A DNA stretch of 64,000 nt, from positions 31,070 through 95,069 of the forward strand of contig JADHLZ010000002.1 in NCBI GenBank assembly GCA_016780345.1, read 5' to 3'. Numbering within the stretch: position 1 is the stretch's first letter; each line of letters opens with the position of its first letter. A model generated the notes under the pieces. It saw nothing but the letters and a program-made list of their open reading frames with translations, was not told the origin of the DNA and did not search any database. This document shows, piece by piece, positions 22,911-34,163 of this stretch. The position numbers were made by a program, and so were the translations under genes. Source of the DNA: Flavobacteriaceae bacterium. Its GTDB lineage: Bacteria > Bacteroidota > Bacteroidia > Flavobacteriales > Flavobacteriaceae.

Positions 22911-23279
22911 ATGATACAACAAGAATCAAGACTAACTGTTGCTGATAATACTGGTGCTAAAGAAGTGCTAACTATTAGAGTTTTAGGTGGTACAAAAAGA
23001 AGGTATGCATCTGTTGGTGATAAAATAGTTATTACTGTAAAAAACTCTACTCCAAACGGAACAGTTAAAAAGGGACAAGTTTCAACTGCAGTTGTAGTTA
23101 GAACTAAAAAAGAAGTTAGAAGAAAAGATGGGTCATACATTAGATTTGACGATAATGCTTGTGTGTTGTTAGATGCAGCTGGCGAGATGAGAGGAACACG
23201 TGTGTTTGGTCCTGTTGCTAGAGAATTAAGAGATAAAAAATTTATGAAAATAGTTTCATTAGCACCTGAAGTTTTATAA
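22911..23279 (+). CDS. rplN: Ribosomal protein L14
   Basis: [53 protein letters not shown]. Confidence 0.99.
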   Translation: MIQQESRLTVADNTGAKEVLTIRVLGGTKRRYASVGDKIVITVKNSTPNGTVKKGQVSTAVVVRTKKEVRRKDGSYIRFDDNACVLLDAAGEMRGTRVFGPVARELRDKKFMKIVSLAPEVL

Positions 23280-23281
23280 TT

Positions 23282-23593
23282 ATGATAAAATTAAAATTAA
23301 AGACAGGAGATCAAGTAAGAGTTTTGGCTGGAGACCACAAAGGCTCAGAAGGTAAAATAGTTAAGTTGTTAAAATCAAAAAACTTGGCTGTTGTTGAAGG
23401 GGTTAATATGGTAAAAAAACATAATAAACCTAGTTCTCAAAACCCAAAAGGTGGAATTACTGAACAAGAAGCCCCAATTCATATTTCAAATTTGTCTCTT
23501 TTAACATCAAAGGGAGAAACAACTAGAATTGGATACAAAACTGTTGACGGTAAAAAGAGTAGAATTGCATTAAAATCTGATGAAATAATTTAA
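23282..23593 (+). CDS. rplX: Ribosomal protein L24
   Basis: [25 protein letters not shown] (KOW). Confidence 0.98.
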   Translation: MIKLKLKTGDQVRVLAGDHKGSEGKIVKLLKSKNLAVVEGVNMVKKHNKPSSQNPKGGITEQEAPIHISNLSLLTSKGETTRIGYKTVDGKKSRIALKSDEII

Positions 23594-23595
23594 TT

Positions 23596-24147
23596 ATGAG
23601 CTATCAACCAAGATTAAAAAAAGAATTCAACGAAAGAATTATTTCTTCACTTAAAGAAGAGTATTCTTACAAAAATGTAATGATGGTTCCAAAACTAGAA
23701 AAAATTGTAATAAGTAAAGGAGTTGGTGGAGCTGTTGCTGACAAGAAATTAGTTGATCATGCAATTGAAGAGTTAACAAAAATTACAGGCCAAAAAGCCA
23801 TTGCTACACTGTCTAAAAAAGATGTTGCATCTTTTAAATTAAGAAAAGGAATGCCAATTGGTGTCAAGGTTACATTAAGATCTGAAAGAATGTATGAATT
23901 TCTTGATAGATTAATAACAACCGCTTTGCCTAGAGTTCGTGATTTCCAAGGCATTAAAGCTTCTGGGTTCGATGGAAGAGGAAATTACAACTTAGGAATT
24001 ACTGAACAAATCATATTTCCTGAAATTGATATTGACAAGGTTAATAAAATTTCTGGTATGGATATAACTTTTGTAACTAGTGCAAAAACTGATAAAGAAG
24101 CAAAATCATTACTTACTGAGTTAGGATTACCGTTTAAAAAGAATTAA
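23596..24147 (+). CDS. rplE: Ribosomal protein L5
   Basis: [42 protein letters not shown]. Confidence 0.99.
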   Translation: MSYQPRLKKEFNERIISSLKEEYSYKNVMMVPKLEKIVISKGVGGAVADKKLVDHAIEELTKITGQKAIATLSKKDVASFKLRKGMPIGVKVTLRSERMYEFLDRLITTALPRVRDFQGIKASGFDGRGNYNLGITEQIIFPEIDIDKVNKISGMDITFVTSAKTDKEAKSLLTELGLPFKKN

Positions 24148-24149
24148 AT

Positions 24150-24419
24150 ATGGCTAAAGAATCAATGAAGGCCCGCGAGGTCAAGAGAGCAAAAATGTGT
24201 AATAAATATGCTGAAAAAAGAAAAGCATTAAAAAAAGCAGGAGATTATGACGCTTTACAAAAGCTTCCTAAGAACTCTTCACCTGTAAGAACACATAATA
24301 GATGCAAACTTACTGGTAGACCAAAAGGGTATATGAGGCAGTTTGGAATTTCTAGAGTAATGTTTAGAGAAATGGCAAATAAAGGTTTAATTCCAGGAGT
24401 TAGAAAAGCTAGCTGGTAA
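24150..24419 (+). CDS. rpsN: Ribosomal protein S14
   Basis: [46 protein letters not shown]. Confidence 0.99.
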   Translation: MAKESMKAREVKRAKMCNKYAEKRKALKKAGDYDALQKLPKNSSPVRTHNRCKLTGRPKGYMRQFGISRVMFREMANKGLIPGVRKASW

Positions 24420-24434
24420 AATATAATATTTAAT

Positions 24435-24833
24435 ATGAATACAGATCCAATTGCAGATTATTTAACAAGAATTAGAAACGCTAACAGTGCTGGTCATAAG
24501 GTAGTGTCTATTCCTGCTTCAAATATTAAGAAAGAAATAACTAAAATCTTATTCGATCATGGTTATATTTTAAGCTACAAATTTGAAGATGATTCAAATC
24601 AAGGAAGCATTAAAATTGCACTTAAATATGATACTTACAGTAAAGAACCAGTAATTAAAAAGCTTGAACGAGTCAGTAAACCTGGTTTGAGAAAGTATTC
24701 AGATTCTGGAAGCCTTCCAAGAGTACTAAATGGTTTGGGAATAGCTATTGTATCTACATCCAAAGGTTTAATGACTGGAAAGAAAGCAAAACAATCAAAC
24801 ATAGGAGGAGAAATCCTTTGTTACGTACATTAA
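24435..24833 (+). CDS. rpsH: Ribosomal protein S8
   Basis: [26 protein letters not shown]. Confidence 0.99.
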   Translation: MNTDPIADYLTRIRNANSAGHKVVSIPASNIKKEITKILFDHGYILSYKFEDDSNQGSIKIALKYDTYSKEPVIKKLERVSKPGLRKYSDSGSLPRVLNGLGIAIVSTSKGLMTGKKAKQSNIGGEILCYVH

Positions 24834-24844
24834 AATTTAAAAAA

Positions 24845-25387
24845 ATGTCAAGAATAGGAAATAATCCAATTACAATTCCAGAAGGTGTTTCTGTAGAGAT
24901 TCAACCTAATCTTTTCGTTGTTAAAGGAAAACTAGGGGAATTATCTCAACCTTACGACGAAGTATCAATTGATCAATCTGAAAATATGATCGTAGTCAAA
25001 AGACAAAACGATACTAAACCATCTAAAGCAAAACATGGTTTATACAGAGCGTTATTTTTTAACATGATTGAAGGAGTATCTAAGGGTTGGACAAAAGAAT
25101 TAGAATTAGTTGGAGTTGGATATAGAGCTAGTAATCAAGGTCAAATATTAGAATTGGCACTTGGTTTTTCTCACAATATTGTTCTGCAAATCCCCTCTGA
25201 AGTTAAGCTTGAAACTATTACAGAAAAAGGTAAAAACCCAATTATTAAACTAACATCTTTCGATAAACAATTGCTAGGAACAATTGCATCAAAAATCAGA
25301 AGTTTTAGAAAACCTGAACCATACAAAGGTAAGGGTGTCAAATATGTTGGTGAAGAAATACGTAGAAAAGCAGGTAAATCTGCATAA
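24845..25387 (+). CDS. rplF: Ribosomal protein L6 (start moved to MSRIGNNPI)
   Basis: SRIGNNPITIPEGVSVE, PEPYKGKGVKYVGEEIRRKAGKS. Confidence 0.98.
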   Translation: MSRIGNNPITIPEGVSVEIQPNLFVVKGKLGELSQPYDEVSIDQSENMIVVKRQNDTKPSKAKHGLYRALFFNMIEGVSKGWTKELELVGVGYRASNQGQILELALGFSHNIVLQIPSEVKLETITEKGKNPIIKLTSFDKQLLGTIASKIRSFRKPEPYKGKGVKYVGEEIRRKAGKSA

Positions 25388-25399
25388 AAATTTTTTAAC

Positions 25400-25756
25400 A
25401 TGAGTATATCAAAAATTAAAAAAAGAAATAAAATTAAAAGGAGAATTAGAAATCATGTCTTAGGAAGTGAAAGCAAACCTAGACTTTCGGTTTTTCGAAG
25501 TAATAAAGAAATTTATGCTCAATTAGTTGATGATGTTAATGGTAAAACCTTAATATCAGCATCTTCTAAGGATAAAGATATAGCAGATAACAAAAAAAAT
25601 AAGACTGAATTATCAAAGCTAGTTGGTATTTCAATTGGTTCTAAGGCTGTGAAAGCAGGAATAGAAAAAATTGGATTTGATAGAAATGGATACTTATATC
25701 ATGGAAGAGTTAAATCATTAGCAGAAGGCGCTAGAGAAGCTGGTCTTAAATTTTAA
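25400..25756 (+). CDS. rplR: Ribosomal protein L18
   Basis: KPRLSVFRSNKEIYAQLVDD, FDRNGYLYHGRVKSLAEGAREAGLKF. Confidence 0.99.
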   Translation: MSISKIKKRNKIKRRIRNHVLGSESKPRLSVFRSNKEIYAQLVDDVNGKTLISASSKDKDIADNKKNKTELSKLVGISIGSKAVKAGIEKIGFDRNGYLYHGRVKSLAEGAREAGLKF

Positions 25757-25759
25757 TTT

Positions 25760-26278
25760 ATGAGAAATAACAAAAACGAATTTGTAAAACCTGGAGGATT
25801 GGACCTGAAAGACAGGCTGGTTAGTATTCAACGTGTAACTAAAGTAACTAAAGGAGGAAGAGCTTTTGGCTTTACAGCTATAGTTGTAGTTGGTGATGAA
25901 AATGGAGTTGTTGGTCATGGACTTGGTAAGTCAAAAGAAGTTGCAACTGCAATTGCTAAAGCTGTTGAAGATGCAAAAAAGAATTTAGTTCGAATAGCTT
26001 TGCATAATTCAACGCTTCCTCATGAACAAAAAGGTAAGCATGGTGGTGCAAAGGTGTTTATAAAACCTGCATCTCAAGGTACTGGAGTTATTGCAGGCGG
26101 GGCAGTTCGAGCTGTTTTAGAATCACTCGGTGTTCATGATGTATTATCTAAATCACAGGGTTCATCAAATCCTCATAATGTTGTAAAGGCAACTTTCGAT
26201 GCATTGTTGAGATTAAGAAATGCTGATACTGTAGCAAAAGAAAGAGGTGTTTCATTAGAAAAAGTTTTTAACGGATAA
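25760..26278 (+). CDS. rpsE: Ribosomal protein S5
   Basis: [46 protein letters not shown]. Confidence 0.99.
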   Translation: MRNNKNEFVKPGGLDLKDRLVSIQRVTKVTKGGRAFGFTAIVVVGDENGVVGHGLGKSKEVATAIAKAVEDAKKNLVRIALHNSTLPHEQKGKHGGAKVFIKPASQGTGVIAGGAVRAVLESLGVHDVLSKSQGSSNPHNVVKATFDALLRLRNADTVAKERGVSLEKVFNG

Positions 26279-26280
26279 TT

Positions 26281-26457
26281 ATGGCAAAGATTAAAATTAA
26301 AAAGATTAGAAGCGAAATAAAAAAACCTGGAAATCAGAAAAAGACACTTCTTGCACTTGGTTTAAAAAAAATTGGTCAAGTAGTTGAGCATGAAGATAGT
26401 CCTAATATTTTAGGTATGGTAAAAAAAGTTGAACATTTAGTTTCTGTTGAAAAATAA
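26281..26457 (+). CDS. rpmD: Ribosomal protein L30 (58 aa; missing from ORF track)
   Basis: Translated by hand: MAKIKIKKIRSEIKKPGNQKKTLLALGLKKIGQVVEHEDSPNILGMVKKVEHLVSVEK; between S5 and L15. Confidence 0.97.
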   Translation: MAKIKIKKIRSEIKKPGNQKKTLLALGLKKIGQVVEHEDSPNILGMVKKVEHLVSVEK

Positions 26458-26463
26458 ATAATT

Positions 26464-26916
26464 ATGAATTTAAGTAATTTAAAACCAGGACAAGGATCTA
26501 TTCACTCATCTAAAAAAAGACTTGGTAGAGGTCAAGGTTCCGGCAAAGGCGGTACGGCTACAAAAGGACATAAAGGAGCTAAGTCAAGATCAGGTTATTC
26601 TAAGAAATTAGGATTTGAAGGTGGACAAATGCCATTACAAAGAAGAATACCTAAGTTTGGCTTCAAAAATATTAACAGAGTTGAATATCAGCCAGTTAAT
26701 CTTGATGCCATTCAATCTTTAATTGAAAACAAAAAAATTAATGAATCAATTGATATTCAAAGTTTTATTGATAATGGATTAGTCAGTAAAAACGATTTGA
26801 TAAAAGTTTTGGGTGACGGAGAAATTAAATCAGCAATTAAGATAACAGCTCACAAATTTTCAAAAAGCGCAATAGCTAAAATTGAAAAAAACGGTGGTGA
26901 AGCAATAACAATATAA
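26464..26916 (+). CDS. rplO: Ribosomal protein L15
   Basis: MNLSNLKPGQGSIHSSKKRLGRGQGSGKGGTATKGHKG. Confidence 0.99.
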   Translation: MNLSNLKPGQGSIHSSKKRLGRGQGSGKGGTATKGHKGAKSRSGYSKKLGFEGGQMPLQRRIPKFGFKNINRVEYQPVNLDAIQSLIENKKINESIDIQSFIDNGLVSKNDLIKVLGDGEIKSAIKITAHKFSKSAIAKIEKNGGEAITI

Positions 26917-26922
26917 ATTAAC

Positions 26923-28269
26923 ATGTACAGTTTTTTTGAAACATTAAAAAATATTTGGAAAATTACTGAATTAAGAGATAGAATTATTATCACTCTATTT
27001 TTTTTAGCTATTTACCGATTAGGAGCTCAAGTAGTTTTGCCAGGAATTGATTCTGTTCAATTAGCTGAACTATCTGATAGAACTCAAGGTGGTGGATTAC
27101 TAGGTATTTTAAATGCTTTCACAGGTGGAGCATTTGCTAATGCATCAGTTTTTGCTTTAGGTATTATGCCGTATATTTCTGCTTCAATTGTTGTTCAATT
27201 GATGGGTATTGCCGTTCCATATCTACAAAAACTTCAAAAAGAGGGAGAAAGTGGAAGAAAAACAATTAATCAAATAACTAGATGGTTGACTATTTTAATA
27301 TGTGTTGTTCAAGCTCCTGCCTATTTGTACAGTTTAGGTGCTTTAGGTGTTCCTGAAAGCGCATTTGTTATAGGTAAAACTCCTGTATTTGTTGTATCAT
27401 CTGTTATTATTTTAGTTACAGGATGCGTCTTTGCTATGTGGCTTGGAGAAAAAATTACTGACAAAGGAATAGGTAATGGTATTTCTTTACTTATTACAGT
27501 TGGAATTATTGCCTCTTTGCCTCAGGCATTTTTTCAAGAGTTTACATCAAGAGTTACTCAAAGTAATGGAGGGTTAATTACTATATTAATTGAATTAGTT
27601 ATTTGGGTTGTGGTTATAGCGTTGTGTGTACTATTAGTAAAAGCTATTAGACAAGTTCCCGTTCAATATGCTAGAAGAACAGCATCAGGAGGTTTTGATA
27701 AAAATCAAGCAAGTTCCCGACAGTATATTCCACTTAGGCTAAATGCATCTGGTGTAATGCCAATAATCTTTGCTCAGGCAATTATGTTTGCTCCTGCATA
27801 CATTGGTCAATTGTTTGGAAATTCTGGTTTTGGTCAATGGCTACAAACATCATTTTCAGATATGTTTGGATTATGGTATAATATTTTATTTGGATTGTTA
27901 ATTATAGTCTTTACATATTTTTATACTGCTATCACCGTTCCTACTAATAAAATGTCTGATGATTTGAAAAGAAGTGGAGGATTTGTGCCTGGAATTAGAC
28001 CAGGAATTGAGACAGCAGATTTTTTAGATAAAATTATGTCTTTGATAACATTTCCGGGATCATTGTTTTTAGCAGCAGTTTCTGTTTTGCCTGCTATAAT
28101 AGTTCAAATTATGGGCATGCAGCAAGGCTGGGCATTATTTTATGGTGGGACATCACTTTTAATTATGGTTGGTGTAGCAATCGATACAATACAGCAAATA
28201 AACGCATATTTATTAAACCGACATTATGATGGTTTAATGAAAACTGGTAAAAAAAGAAAATTAGTATAA
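26923..28269 (+). CDS. secY: Protein translocase subunit SecY
   Basis: Ten-TM protein, [21 protein letters not shown]. Confidence 0.99.
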   Translation: MYSFFETLKNIWKITELRDRIIITLFFLAIYRLGAQVVLPGIDSVQLAELSDRTQGGGLLGILNAFTGGAFANASVFALGIMPYISASIVVQLMGIAVPYLQKLQKEGESGRKTINQITRWLTILICVVQAPAYLYSLGALGVPESAFVIGKTPVFVVSSVIILVTGCVFAMWLGEKITDKGIGNGISLLITVGIIASLPQAFFQEFTSRVTQSNGGLITILIELVIWVVVIALCVLLVKAIRQVPVQYARRTASGGFDKNQASSRQYIPLRLNASGVMPIIFAQAIMFAPAYIGQLFGNSGFGQWLQTSFSDMFGLWYNILFGLLIIVFTYFYTAITVPTNKMSDDLKRSGGFVPGIRPGIETADFLDKIMSLITFPGSLFLAAVSVLPAIIVQIMGMQQGWALFYGGTSLLIMVGVAIDTIQQINAYLLNRHYDGLMKTGKKRKLV

Positions 28270-28270
28270 A

Positions 28271-28486
28271 ATGGCAAAACAAGCAGCTATAGAACAGGAC
28301 GGTACTATAATTGAAGCTCTTTCAAATGCAATGTTTAGGGTGGAATTAGAAAATGGTCATGTTGTAACTGCTCATATTTCAGGTAAAATGAGAATGCATT
28401 ACATTAAATTATTGCCAGGAGATAAGGTTAAATTAGAAATGAGTCCATACGATTTAACCAAAGCTAGAATAACGTATAGATATTAA
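28271..28486 (+). CDS. infA: Translation initiation factor IF-1
   Basis: [41 protein letters not shown]. Confidence 0.99.
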   Translation: MAKQAAIEQDGTIIEALSNAMFRVELENGHVVTAHISGKMRMHYIKLLPGDKVKLEMSPYDLTKARITYRY

Positions 28487-28490
28487 AATT

Positions 28491-28607
28491 ATGAAAGTTA
28501 GAGCATCAGTAAAAAAAAGGAGTCCCGAATGTAAAATTGTTAGAAGAAAGGGAAGACTATATGTAATTAATAAAAAGAATCCTAGATTCAAACAAAGACA
28601 AGGATAA
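28491..28607 (+). CDS. rpmJ: Ribosomal protein L36 (38 aa; missing from ORF track)
   Basis: Translated by hand: [38 protein letters not shown]. Confidence 0.98.
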   Translation: MKVRASVKKRSPECKIVRRKGRLYVINKKNPRFKQRQG

Positions 28608-28610
28608 ATT

Positions 28611-28985
28611 ATGGCAAGAATTTCAGGGGTAGATATACCCAAACAAAAACGGGGAGTAATAGCTTTAACCTATATTTTTGGAATAGGAAAATCTAGAGCA
28701 AAGAAAATTTTAGAGTCAGCTAATGTTAGTCAGGACAAAAAAGTTTCTGATTGGAATGATGATGATACAGCTAAAATTAGAGAAGCTGTAGGAAATTTTA
28801 AAATTGAAGGAGAGCTAAGATCTGAGAATCAAATCAATATTAAAAGATTAATGGATATTGGTTGTTATAGAGGTATAAGACATAGAACTGGACTTCCCCT
28901 TAGAGGACAAAGAACTAAAAATAATTCTCGAACAAGAAAAGGTAAAAGAAAAACAGTTGCTAACAAAAAGAAAGTAACTAAATAA
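28611..28985 (+). CDS. rpsM: Ribosomal protein S13
   Basis: [53 protein letters not shown]. Confidence 0.99.
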   Translation: MARISGVDIPKQKRGVIALTYIFGIGKSRAKKILESANVSQDKKVSDWNDDDTAKIREAVGNFKIEGELRSENQINIKRLMDIGCYRGIRHRTGLPLRGQRTKNNSRTRKGKRKTVANKKKVTK

Positions 28986-28993
28986 TATATAAT

Positions 28994-29377
28994 ATGGCTA
29001 AATCAGTATCCAAAAAAAGAAAAGTAATAGTAGATTCGTTTGGAGAAGCTCATATAAATGCTTCGTTTAATAATATTATTATATCACTAACTAACAAAAA
29101 AGGAGAAGTTATCTCATGGTCATCCGCAGGTAAGATGGGTTTTAGAGGGTCTAAGAAAAACACTCCTTATGCTGCTCAGTTAGCTGCTGAAGAAGCTGTT
29201 AAAGTTGCTCATGATGCAGGATTGAGAAAAGTTAAAGTTTTTGTAAAGGGTCCTGGTAACGGAAGAGAATCTGCTATCAGAACTATTCATAATAATGGTA
29301 TTGAAGTAACTGAAATTTTTGATGTTACTCCAATGCCTCATAATGGATGTAGACCACCAAAAAGAAGAAGAGTTTAA
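28994..29377 (+). CDS. rpsK: Ribosomal protein S11
   Basis: [44 protein letters not shown]. Confidence 0.99.
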   Translation: MAKSVSKKRKVIVDSFGEAHINASFNNIIISLTNKKGEVISWSSAGKMGFRGSKKNTPYAAQLAAEEAVKVAHDAGLRKVKVFVKGPGNGRESAIRTIHNNGIEVTEIFDVTPMPHNGCRPPKRRRV

Positions 29378-29384
29378 ATAATAA

Positions 29385-29420
29385 ATTTTTGTCGAAGGAC
29401 AGACCTTAATTCACAAAAAT
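29385..29420 (+). promoter_or_regulatory. Candidate structured RNA leader of rpsD in the rpsK-rpsD spacer
   Basis: Outer stem ATTTTTGT (29385-29392)/ACAAAAAT (29413-29420); inner stem AAGG/CCTT with ACAGA loop; 58-nt gap in an otherwise tightly packed operon. Confidence 0.5.
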
Positions 29421-29435
29421 AAAAAACAGAAAAAT

Positions 29436-30041
29436 ATGGCAAGATACACCGGTCCAAAAACCAAAATTGCAAGAAAATTTGGTGAACCAATTTTCGGAGA
29501 AGATAAATCCTTCGAAAAAAAGAATTACCCTCCAGGCCAGCACGGTAACAATAGAAAAAGAGGAAAAAAATCTGAATATGCTATTCAGTTAATGGAAAAA
29601 CAGAAAGCCAAATACACCTATGGTATTTTAGAAAGGCAATTTAGAAATCTTTTTAAAAAAGCTAACCAAAGTAAAGGAATTACTGGTGAAGTTTTACTTC
29701 AATTATGTGAATCTAGGTTAGACAATATAGTTTATAGATTAGGAATAGCATCGACAAGAAGTGCAGCTAGACAATTAGTCAGTCATGGACATATTACTGT
29801 AAATGGTATTCTTTGTAATATTCCATCTAGAATAATAAAAGTCGGAGAGGTTATTGGTGTTAGAGAAAAATCTAAAACAATTAGTTCTATTGAAAATTCT
29901 CTTTCTAATAGTTCATCAGTTTATGAATGGATCTCTTGGAATAATGACAGAATGGAAGGTGTTTTCGTTTCCGTTCCTGAAAGAGATCAAATACCAGAAA
30001 ACATTAAAGAACAGTTAATCGTCGAATTATATTCGAAATAA
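29436..30041 (+). CDS. rpsD: Ribosomal protein S4
   Basis: [52 protein letters not shown]. Confidence 0.99.
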   Translation: MARYTGPKTKIARKFGEPIFGEDKSFEKKNYPPGQHGNNRKRGKKSEYAIQLMEKQKAKYTYGILERQFRNLFKKANQSKGITGEVLLQLCESRLDNIVYRLGIASTRSAARQLVSHGHITVNGILCNIPSRIIKVGEVIGVREKSKTISSIENSLSNSSSVYEWISWNNDRMEGVFVSVPERDQIPENIKEQLIVELYSK

Positions 30042-30055
30042 AAAACATATTAATT

Positions 30056-31048
30056 ATGCCAGTATTTAATTTTCAAAAACCAGATAAAGTAATAATGATT
30101 GATTCTTCTGAATTCGAAGGCAAATTTGAATTTAGACCCCTTGAACCAGGATATGGTTTAACGGTAGGTAATGCTTTGAGAAGAGTATTATTATCATCCC
30201 TTGAAGGTTTTGCTTTTACTTCAGTTAAAATTGAGAATATTGAACACGAATTTTCATCACTCCCTGGAATTGTTGAAGACGTTACAGAAATAATTTTAAA
30301 TTTAAAACAAGTTTGTTTAAAAAGACAAATTGATTCAGTTGAAAATGAAAATATCTCAGTTTCTATTTTAGGACAAGAACAAATTTTAGCCGGAGATTTA
30401 CAGAAATTTATTTCAGGTTTTCAAGTTCTTAACCCTGATCTAGTAATCTGTAATTTAGAGAAGAATGTTACTCTAAATTTGGAATTATCAATTGAAAAAG
30501 GTAGAGGATACGTTCCTGCAGAAGAAAATAAAAAATTGGGATCACCAATTGGAACAATTTTTATGGATTCTATTTTTACTCCTATAAAGAATGTGAAATA
30601 TTCGATAGAAAATTATAGAGTTGAGCAGAAAACTGATTATGAAAAATTGGTTTTTGAAATTATTACTAATGGATCTATACATCCAAAAGATGCTTTAACA
30701 GAAGCCGCAAAAACATTAATTCACCATTTCATGTTATTTTCTGATGAAAGAATTACACTTGAGGCCGATGAAATTGCTCAAACTGAGACTTATGATGAAG
30801 AATCACTTCATATGAGACAATTACTTAAAACAAGGCTTATTGATATGGATCTTTCAGTAAGAGCTTTAAATTGTTTAAAAGCTGCTGAAGTTGATACACT
30901 TGGAGATCTTGTTTCATTTAACAAAAGTGATTTAATGAAATTTAGAAACTTTGGAAAGAAATCCTTAACTGAACTTGAAGAATTAGTAATTGTTAAAGGC
31001 CTTAATTTTGGAATGGATTTATCTAAATACAAATTAGACAAAGAATAA
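30056..31048 (+). CDS. rpoA: RNA polymerase subunit alpha
   Basis: [25 protein letters not shown]-term [23 protein letters not shown]. Confidence 0.99.
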   Translation: MPVFNFQKPDKVIMIDSSEFEGKFEFRPLEPGYGLTVGNALRRVLLSSLEGFAFTSVKIENIEHEFSSLPGIVEDVTEIILNLKQVCLKRQIDSVENENISVSILGQEQILAGDLQKFISGFQVLNPDLVICNLEKNVTLNLELSIEKGRGYVPAEENKKLGSPIGTIFMDSIFTPIKNVKYSIENYRVEQKTDYEKLVFEIITNGSIHPKDALTEAAKTLIHHFMLFSDERITLEADEIAQTETYDEESLHMRQLLKTRLIDMDLSVRALNCLKAAEVDTLGDLVSFNKSDLMKFRNFGKKSLTELEELVIVKGLNFGMDLSKYKLDKE

Positions 31049-31057
31049 TTTAAAATT

Positions 31058-31657
31058 ATGAGACACGGAAAAAAGTTTGCACATTTAGGTAGAAAAGCAC
31101 CTCATAGAAAGTATATGTTAGCTAACATGGCTTGTTCTTTAATAGAGCATAAATCTATTAATACAACTATTGCTAAAGCAAAAGCTTTAAAAAAATATAT
31201 TGAGCCATTAATTACTAAATCCAAAAATGATTCAACTCATAACAGAAGAATTGTATTTAGTTATTTAAAAAACAAATATGCAGTTACTGAACTTTTTAGA
31301 GACATTTCAGTTAAAATTGCAGATAGACCTGGAGGTTATACTAGAATAATTAAACTAGGTAACAGACTTGGAGACAATGCTAGTATGGCTATGATTGAAT
31401 TAGTTGATTATAATACTATATATAATTTAGGTTCGGATTCTAATAAGAAAACAAGAAGAAGAAGACAATCATCAAATAATTCTAAAAAAACTTCTCCACC
31501 TGTTGAAGAGGCTGTTGTTCAGGAATCTTCTAATGTAGTTGATAAGGCTGTTGTTCAGAAATCTAATCCTGAAGTTAAAGATTCAAATGATGTTTTTGAT
31601 AATGAAAATATCGAAATAAATTCTCAAGATTCTAAGAAAAAAGATACTGATTCTTAA
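31058..31657 (+). CDS. rplQ: Ribosomal protein L17 with long C-terminal extension
   Basis: [51 protein letters not shown]; low-complexity tail of about 80 aa. Confidence 0.98.
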   Translation: MRHGKKFAHLGRKAPHRKYMLANMACSLIEHKSINTTIAKAKALKKYIEPLITKSKNDSTHNRRIVFSYLKNKYAVTELFRDISVKIADRPGGYTRIIKLGNRLGDNASMAMIELVDYNTIYNLGSDSNKKTRRRRQSSNNSKKTSPPVEEAVVQESSNVVDKAVVQKSNPEVKDSNDVFDNENIEINSQDSKKKDTDS

Positions 31658-31693
31658 AAAAAATATTTTTTTAATAATTTTTGTAGAATAAGG

Positions 31694-31722
31694 GGATAAA
31701 CATAATGTTTATCCTTTTTTTT
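31694..31722 (+). terminator. Rho-independent terminator after rplQ
   Basis: GGATAAACAT-A-ATGTTTATCC followed by TTTTTTTT. Confidence 0.85.
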
Positions 31723-31726
31723 ATAT

Positions 31727-31734
31727 TAATTTTG
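31727..31734 (+). promoter_or_regulatory. Candidate -7 element (TAATTTTG) of carA
   Basis: TAnnTTTG between the rplQ terminator and carA ATG (7 nt before start); no clear -33. Confidence 0.35.
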
Positions 31735-31741
31735 AAATTTA

Positions 31742-32857
31742 ATGAAAACTACCCAAAATTTAAAAAAAGCATTTGTTTTACTCCAAGATGGAACCATTTT
31801 TTATGGCAAAGCCTTAAGTGTCAAAGGCTATGCATTTGGAGAGTTATGTTTCAATACTGGAATGACTGGTTATCAAGAAATTTTTACTGATCCATCTTAT
31901 TATGGTCAGATTATGGTTACCACCAATGCTCACATCGGTAATTATGGTGTAAGTGATGAAGAAATTGAATCAAATTCTCCAAAAATTGCAGGATTAATTT
32001 GTAAAAACTTTAATCAAAAATATTCACGACCTGCAGCTGATGGATCATTACAGAATTTTTTTAGTGATCATAATATTGTAGCTATTTCAGATGTTGATAC
32101 TCGTGCTCTAGTATCCCATATTAGAGATAATGGTGCCATGAATGCTGTTATATCTACTAATTTAGATAATGTTGATAAACTTAAAGCAGATTTATCCAAC
32201 TTTCCATCAATGGATGGGCTAGAATTAGCATCAAAAGTTTCAACAAAAAAACCCTACTTCTTTGGAAATCCTGAATCTAAAATTAAAATTGCTGCACTCG
32301 ACTTAGGAATAAAATTAAATATTTTAAGAAACTTGTCTAAAAGGGGAGCTTATATTAAGGTTTTTCCATATGATTCTAATTTTGAAGATCTATCAAAGTG
32401 GAATCCTCATGGTTATTTTATTTCAAATGGACCTGGAGATCCACAACCTCTTCATTCGGCTATTCAAGTTGCTAAAGATATTCTAAAAGCTAATAAACCA
32501 CTTTTTGGAATATGCTTAGGGCATCAAATAATTGCATTAGCAAACGGTATTTCAACTTATAAAATGTATAATGGTCATAGAGGAATAAATCATCCTGTGA
32601 TTAATTTAAATACTGGAAAAGGTGAAATAACATCTCAAAATCATGGATTTGCAATTAATAAACAAGAGACTGAATCCAATTCTGAAATAGAGATAACTCA
32701 CCTTCATTTAAATGATGACACCATTGCAGGAATAAGTATAAAAAATAAAAATTGTTTTTCAGTTCAATATCATCCAGAAGCTAGCCCTGGTCCTCATGAC
32801 TCAAGTTATCTTTTTGATCAATTTATTGAACTAATTAAATTTAACATTAATGAGTAA
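31742..32857 (+). CDS. carA: Carbamoyl-phosphate synthase small subunit
   Basis: [52 protein letters not shown]. Confidence 0.98.
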   Translation: MKTTQNLKKAFVLLQDGTIFYGKALSVKGYAFGELCFNTGMTGYQEIFTDPSYYGQIMVTTNAHIGNYGVSDEEIESNSPKIAGLICKNFNQKYSRPAADGSLQNFFSDHNIVAISDVDTRALVSHIRDNGAMNAVISTNLDNVDKLKADLSNFPSMDGLELASKVSTKKPYFFGNPESKIKIAALDLGIKLNILRNLSKRGAYIKVFPYDSNFEDLSKWNPHGYFISNGPGDPQPLHSAIQVAKDILKANKPLFGICLGHQIIALANGISTYKMYNGHRGINHPVINLNTGKGEITSQNHGFAINKQETESNSEIEITHLHLNDDTIAGISIKNKNCFSVQYHPEASPGPHDSSYLFDQFIELIKFNINE

Positions 32858-34142
32858 AATAGGTAAAGTAAAAGCGAGGCAGATTTTTGATTCTAGAGGA
32901 AACCCGACTGTAGAAGTTGATATAATAACAGTAGATGGTATTTTAGGAAGGGCAGCTGTTCCTTCTGGTGCTTCAACAGGTGAACATGAAGCTGTTGAGT
33001 TAAGAGACGGAGGTTCGGATTATATGGGTAAAGGGGTATTAAAAGCAGTATCCAATGTTAATAATATTATTTCAAAAGAAATTATAGGACTTTCAGTTTA
33101 TGATCAAGAATTAATTGATAAACTAATGATCAAAATTGATGGAACTCCAAACAAAGCTAATTTAGGAGCTAATGCTATTCTTGGTGTTTCATTAGCTTTG
33201 GCAAAAGCAGCCAGTCTATCAAAAGGCGTTTCTTTACATACATATATATCTAAAAATTCAGGAACAACTTTACCTGTTCCAATGATGAATATAATTAATG
33301 GTGGTTCTCATTCTGATGCACCAATAGCATTTCAAGAATTTATGATTATGCCTGTATTAGCTGATAGTTTTAATCATGCAATGCAAATAGGTTCTGAAAT
33401 TTTTCATAATTTAAAAAAAACTCTATCTAAAAGAGGACTCGCAACATCAGTGGGAGATGAAGGAGGTTTTGCTCCCAAGCTTGACGGTACTGAGGATGCT
33501 TTAAAAACTATCATTGAATCTATAGAAAAAGCTGGCTACATAGCAGGTAAAGAAGTTATGATTGCCCTAGATTGTGCATCATCTGAGTTTTATAAAGATG
33601 GTAAATATGATTATACAATTTTTGAGGGGGACAATGGAAAAGTTCTAAGCTCTAAACAGCAGGCAGAATATTTGGCTAATCTTTCATTAAAATATCCAAT
33701 AGTTTCAATTGAAGACGGAATGGATGAAAATGACTGGGATGGTTGGTCATATTTGACCAAGATTTGTGGAGATAGAGTACAAATTGTTGGAGATGATCTT
33801 TTTGTTACTAATGTTGAAAGACTTAGTAATGGAATAAAAAATAATATTGCAAATTCAATTTTAATTAAAGTTAATCAGATAGGTACTTTAACCGAAACAA
33901 TCAATGCTGTTAATATGGCTCACGATGCAGGTTTTACTTGTGTAATGTCTCATAGATCAGGAGAAACAGAAGATAACACTATTGCCGATTTAGCTGTTGG
34001 ATTATCAACTGGTCAAATTAAAACTGGATCTACGTCTAGAAGTGATAGAATAGCTAAATACAACCAGTTATTAAGAATTGAAGAGGAATTAGCTGAAAAA
34101 GCTTATTATCCTAAAAAAGAAGCTTTTAAAGTAAAATTTTAA
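32850..34142 (+). CDS. eno: Enolase
   Basis: [44 protein letters not shown]. Confidence 0.99.
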   Translation: MSKIGKVKARQIFDSRGNPTVEVDIITVDGILGRAAVPSGASTGEHEAVELRDGGSDYMGKGVLKAVSNVNNIISKEIIGLSVYDQELIDKLMIKIDGTPNKANLGANAILGVSLALAKAASLSKGVSLHTYISKNSGTTLPVPMMNIINGGSHSDAPIAFQEFMIMPVLADSFNHAMQIGSEIFHNLKKTLSKRGLATSVGDEGGFAPKLDGTEDALKTIIESIEKAGYIAGKEVMIALDCASSEFYKDGKYDYTIFEGDNGKVLSSKQQAEYLANLSLKYPIVSIEDGMDENDWDGWSYLTKICGDRVQIVGDDLFVTNVERLSNGIKNNIANSILIKVNQIGTLTETINAVNMAHDAGFTCVMSHRSGETEDNTIADLAVGLSTGQIKTGSTSRSDRIAKYNQLLRIEEELAEKAYYPKKEAFKVKF

Positions 34143-34163
34143 AAGTTTATTAAATTTAAAATT

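Noticed and set aside
22631-23140. 169-aa minus-strand ORF opposite rpsQ/rplN
   Set aside because: Fully antisense to certain ribosomal genes; composition is a reverse-complement artefact.
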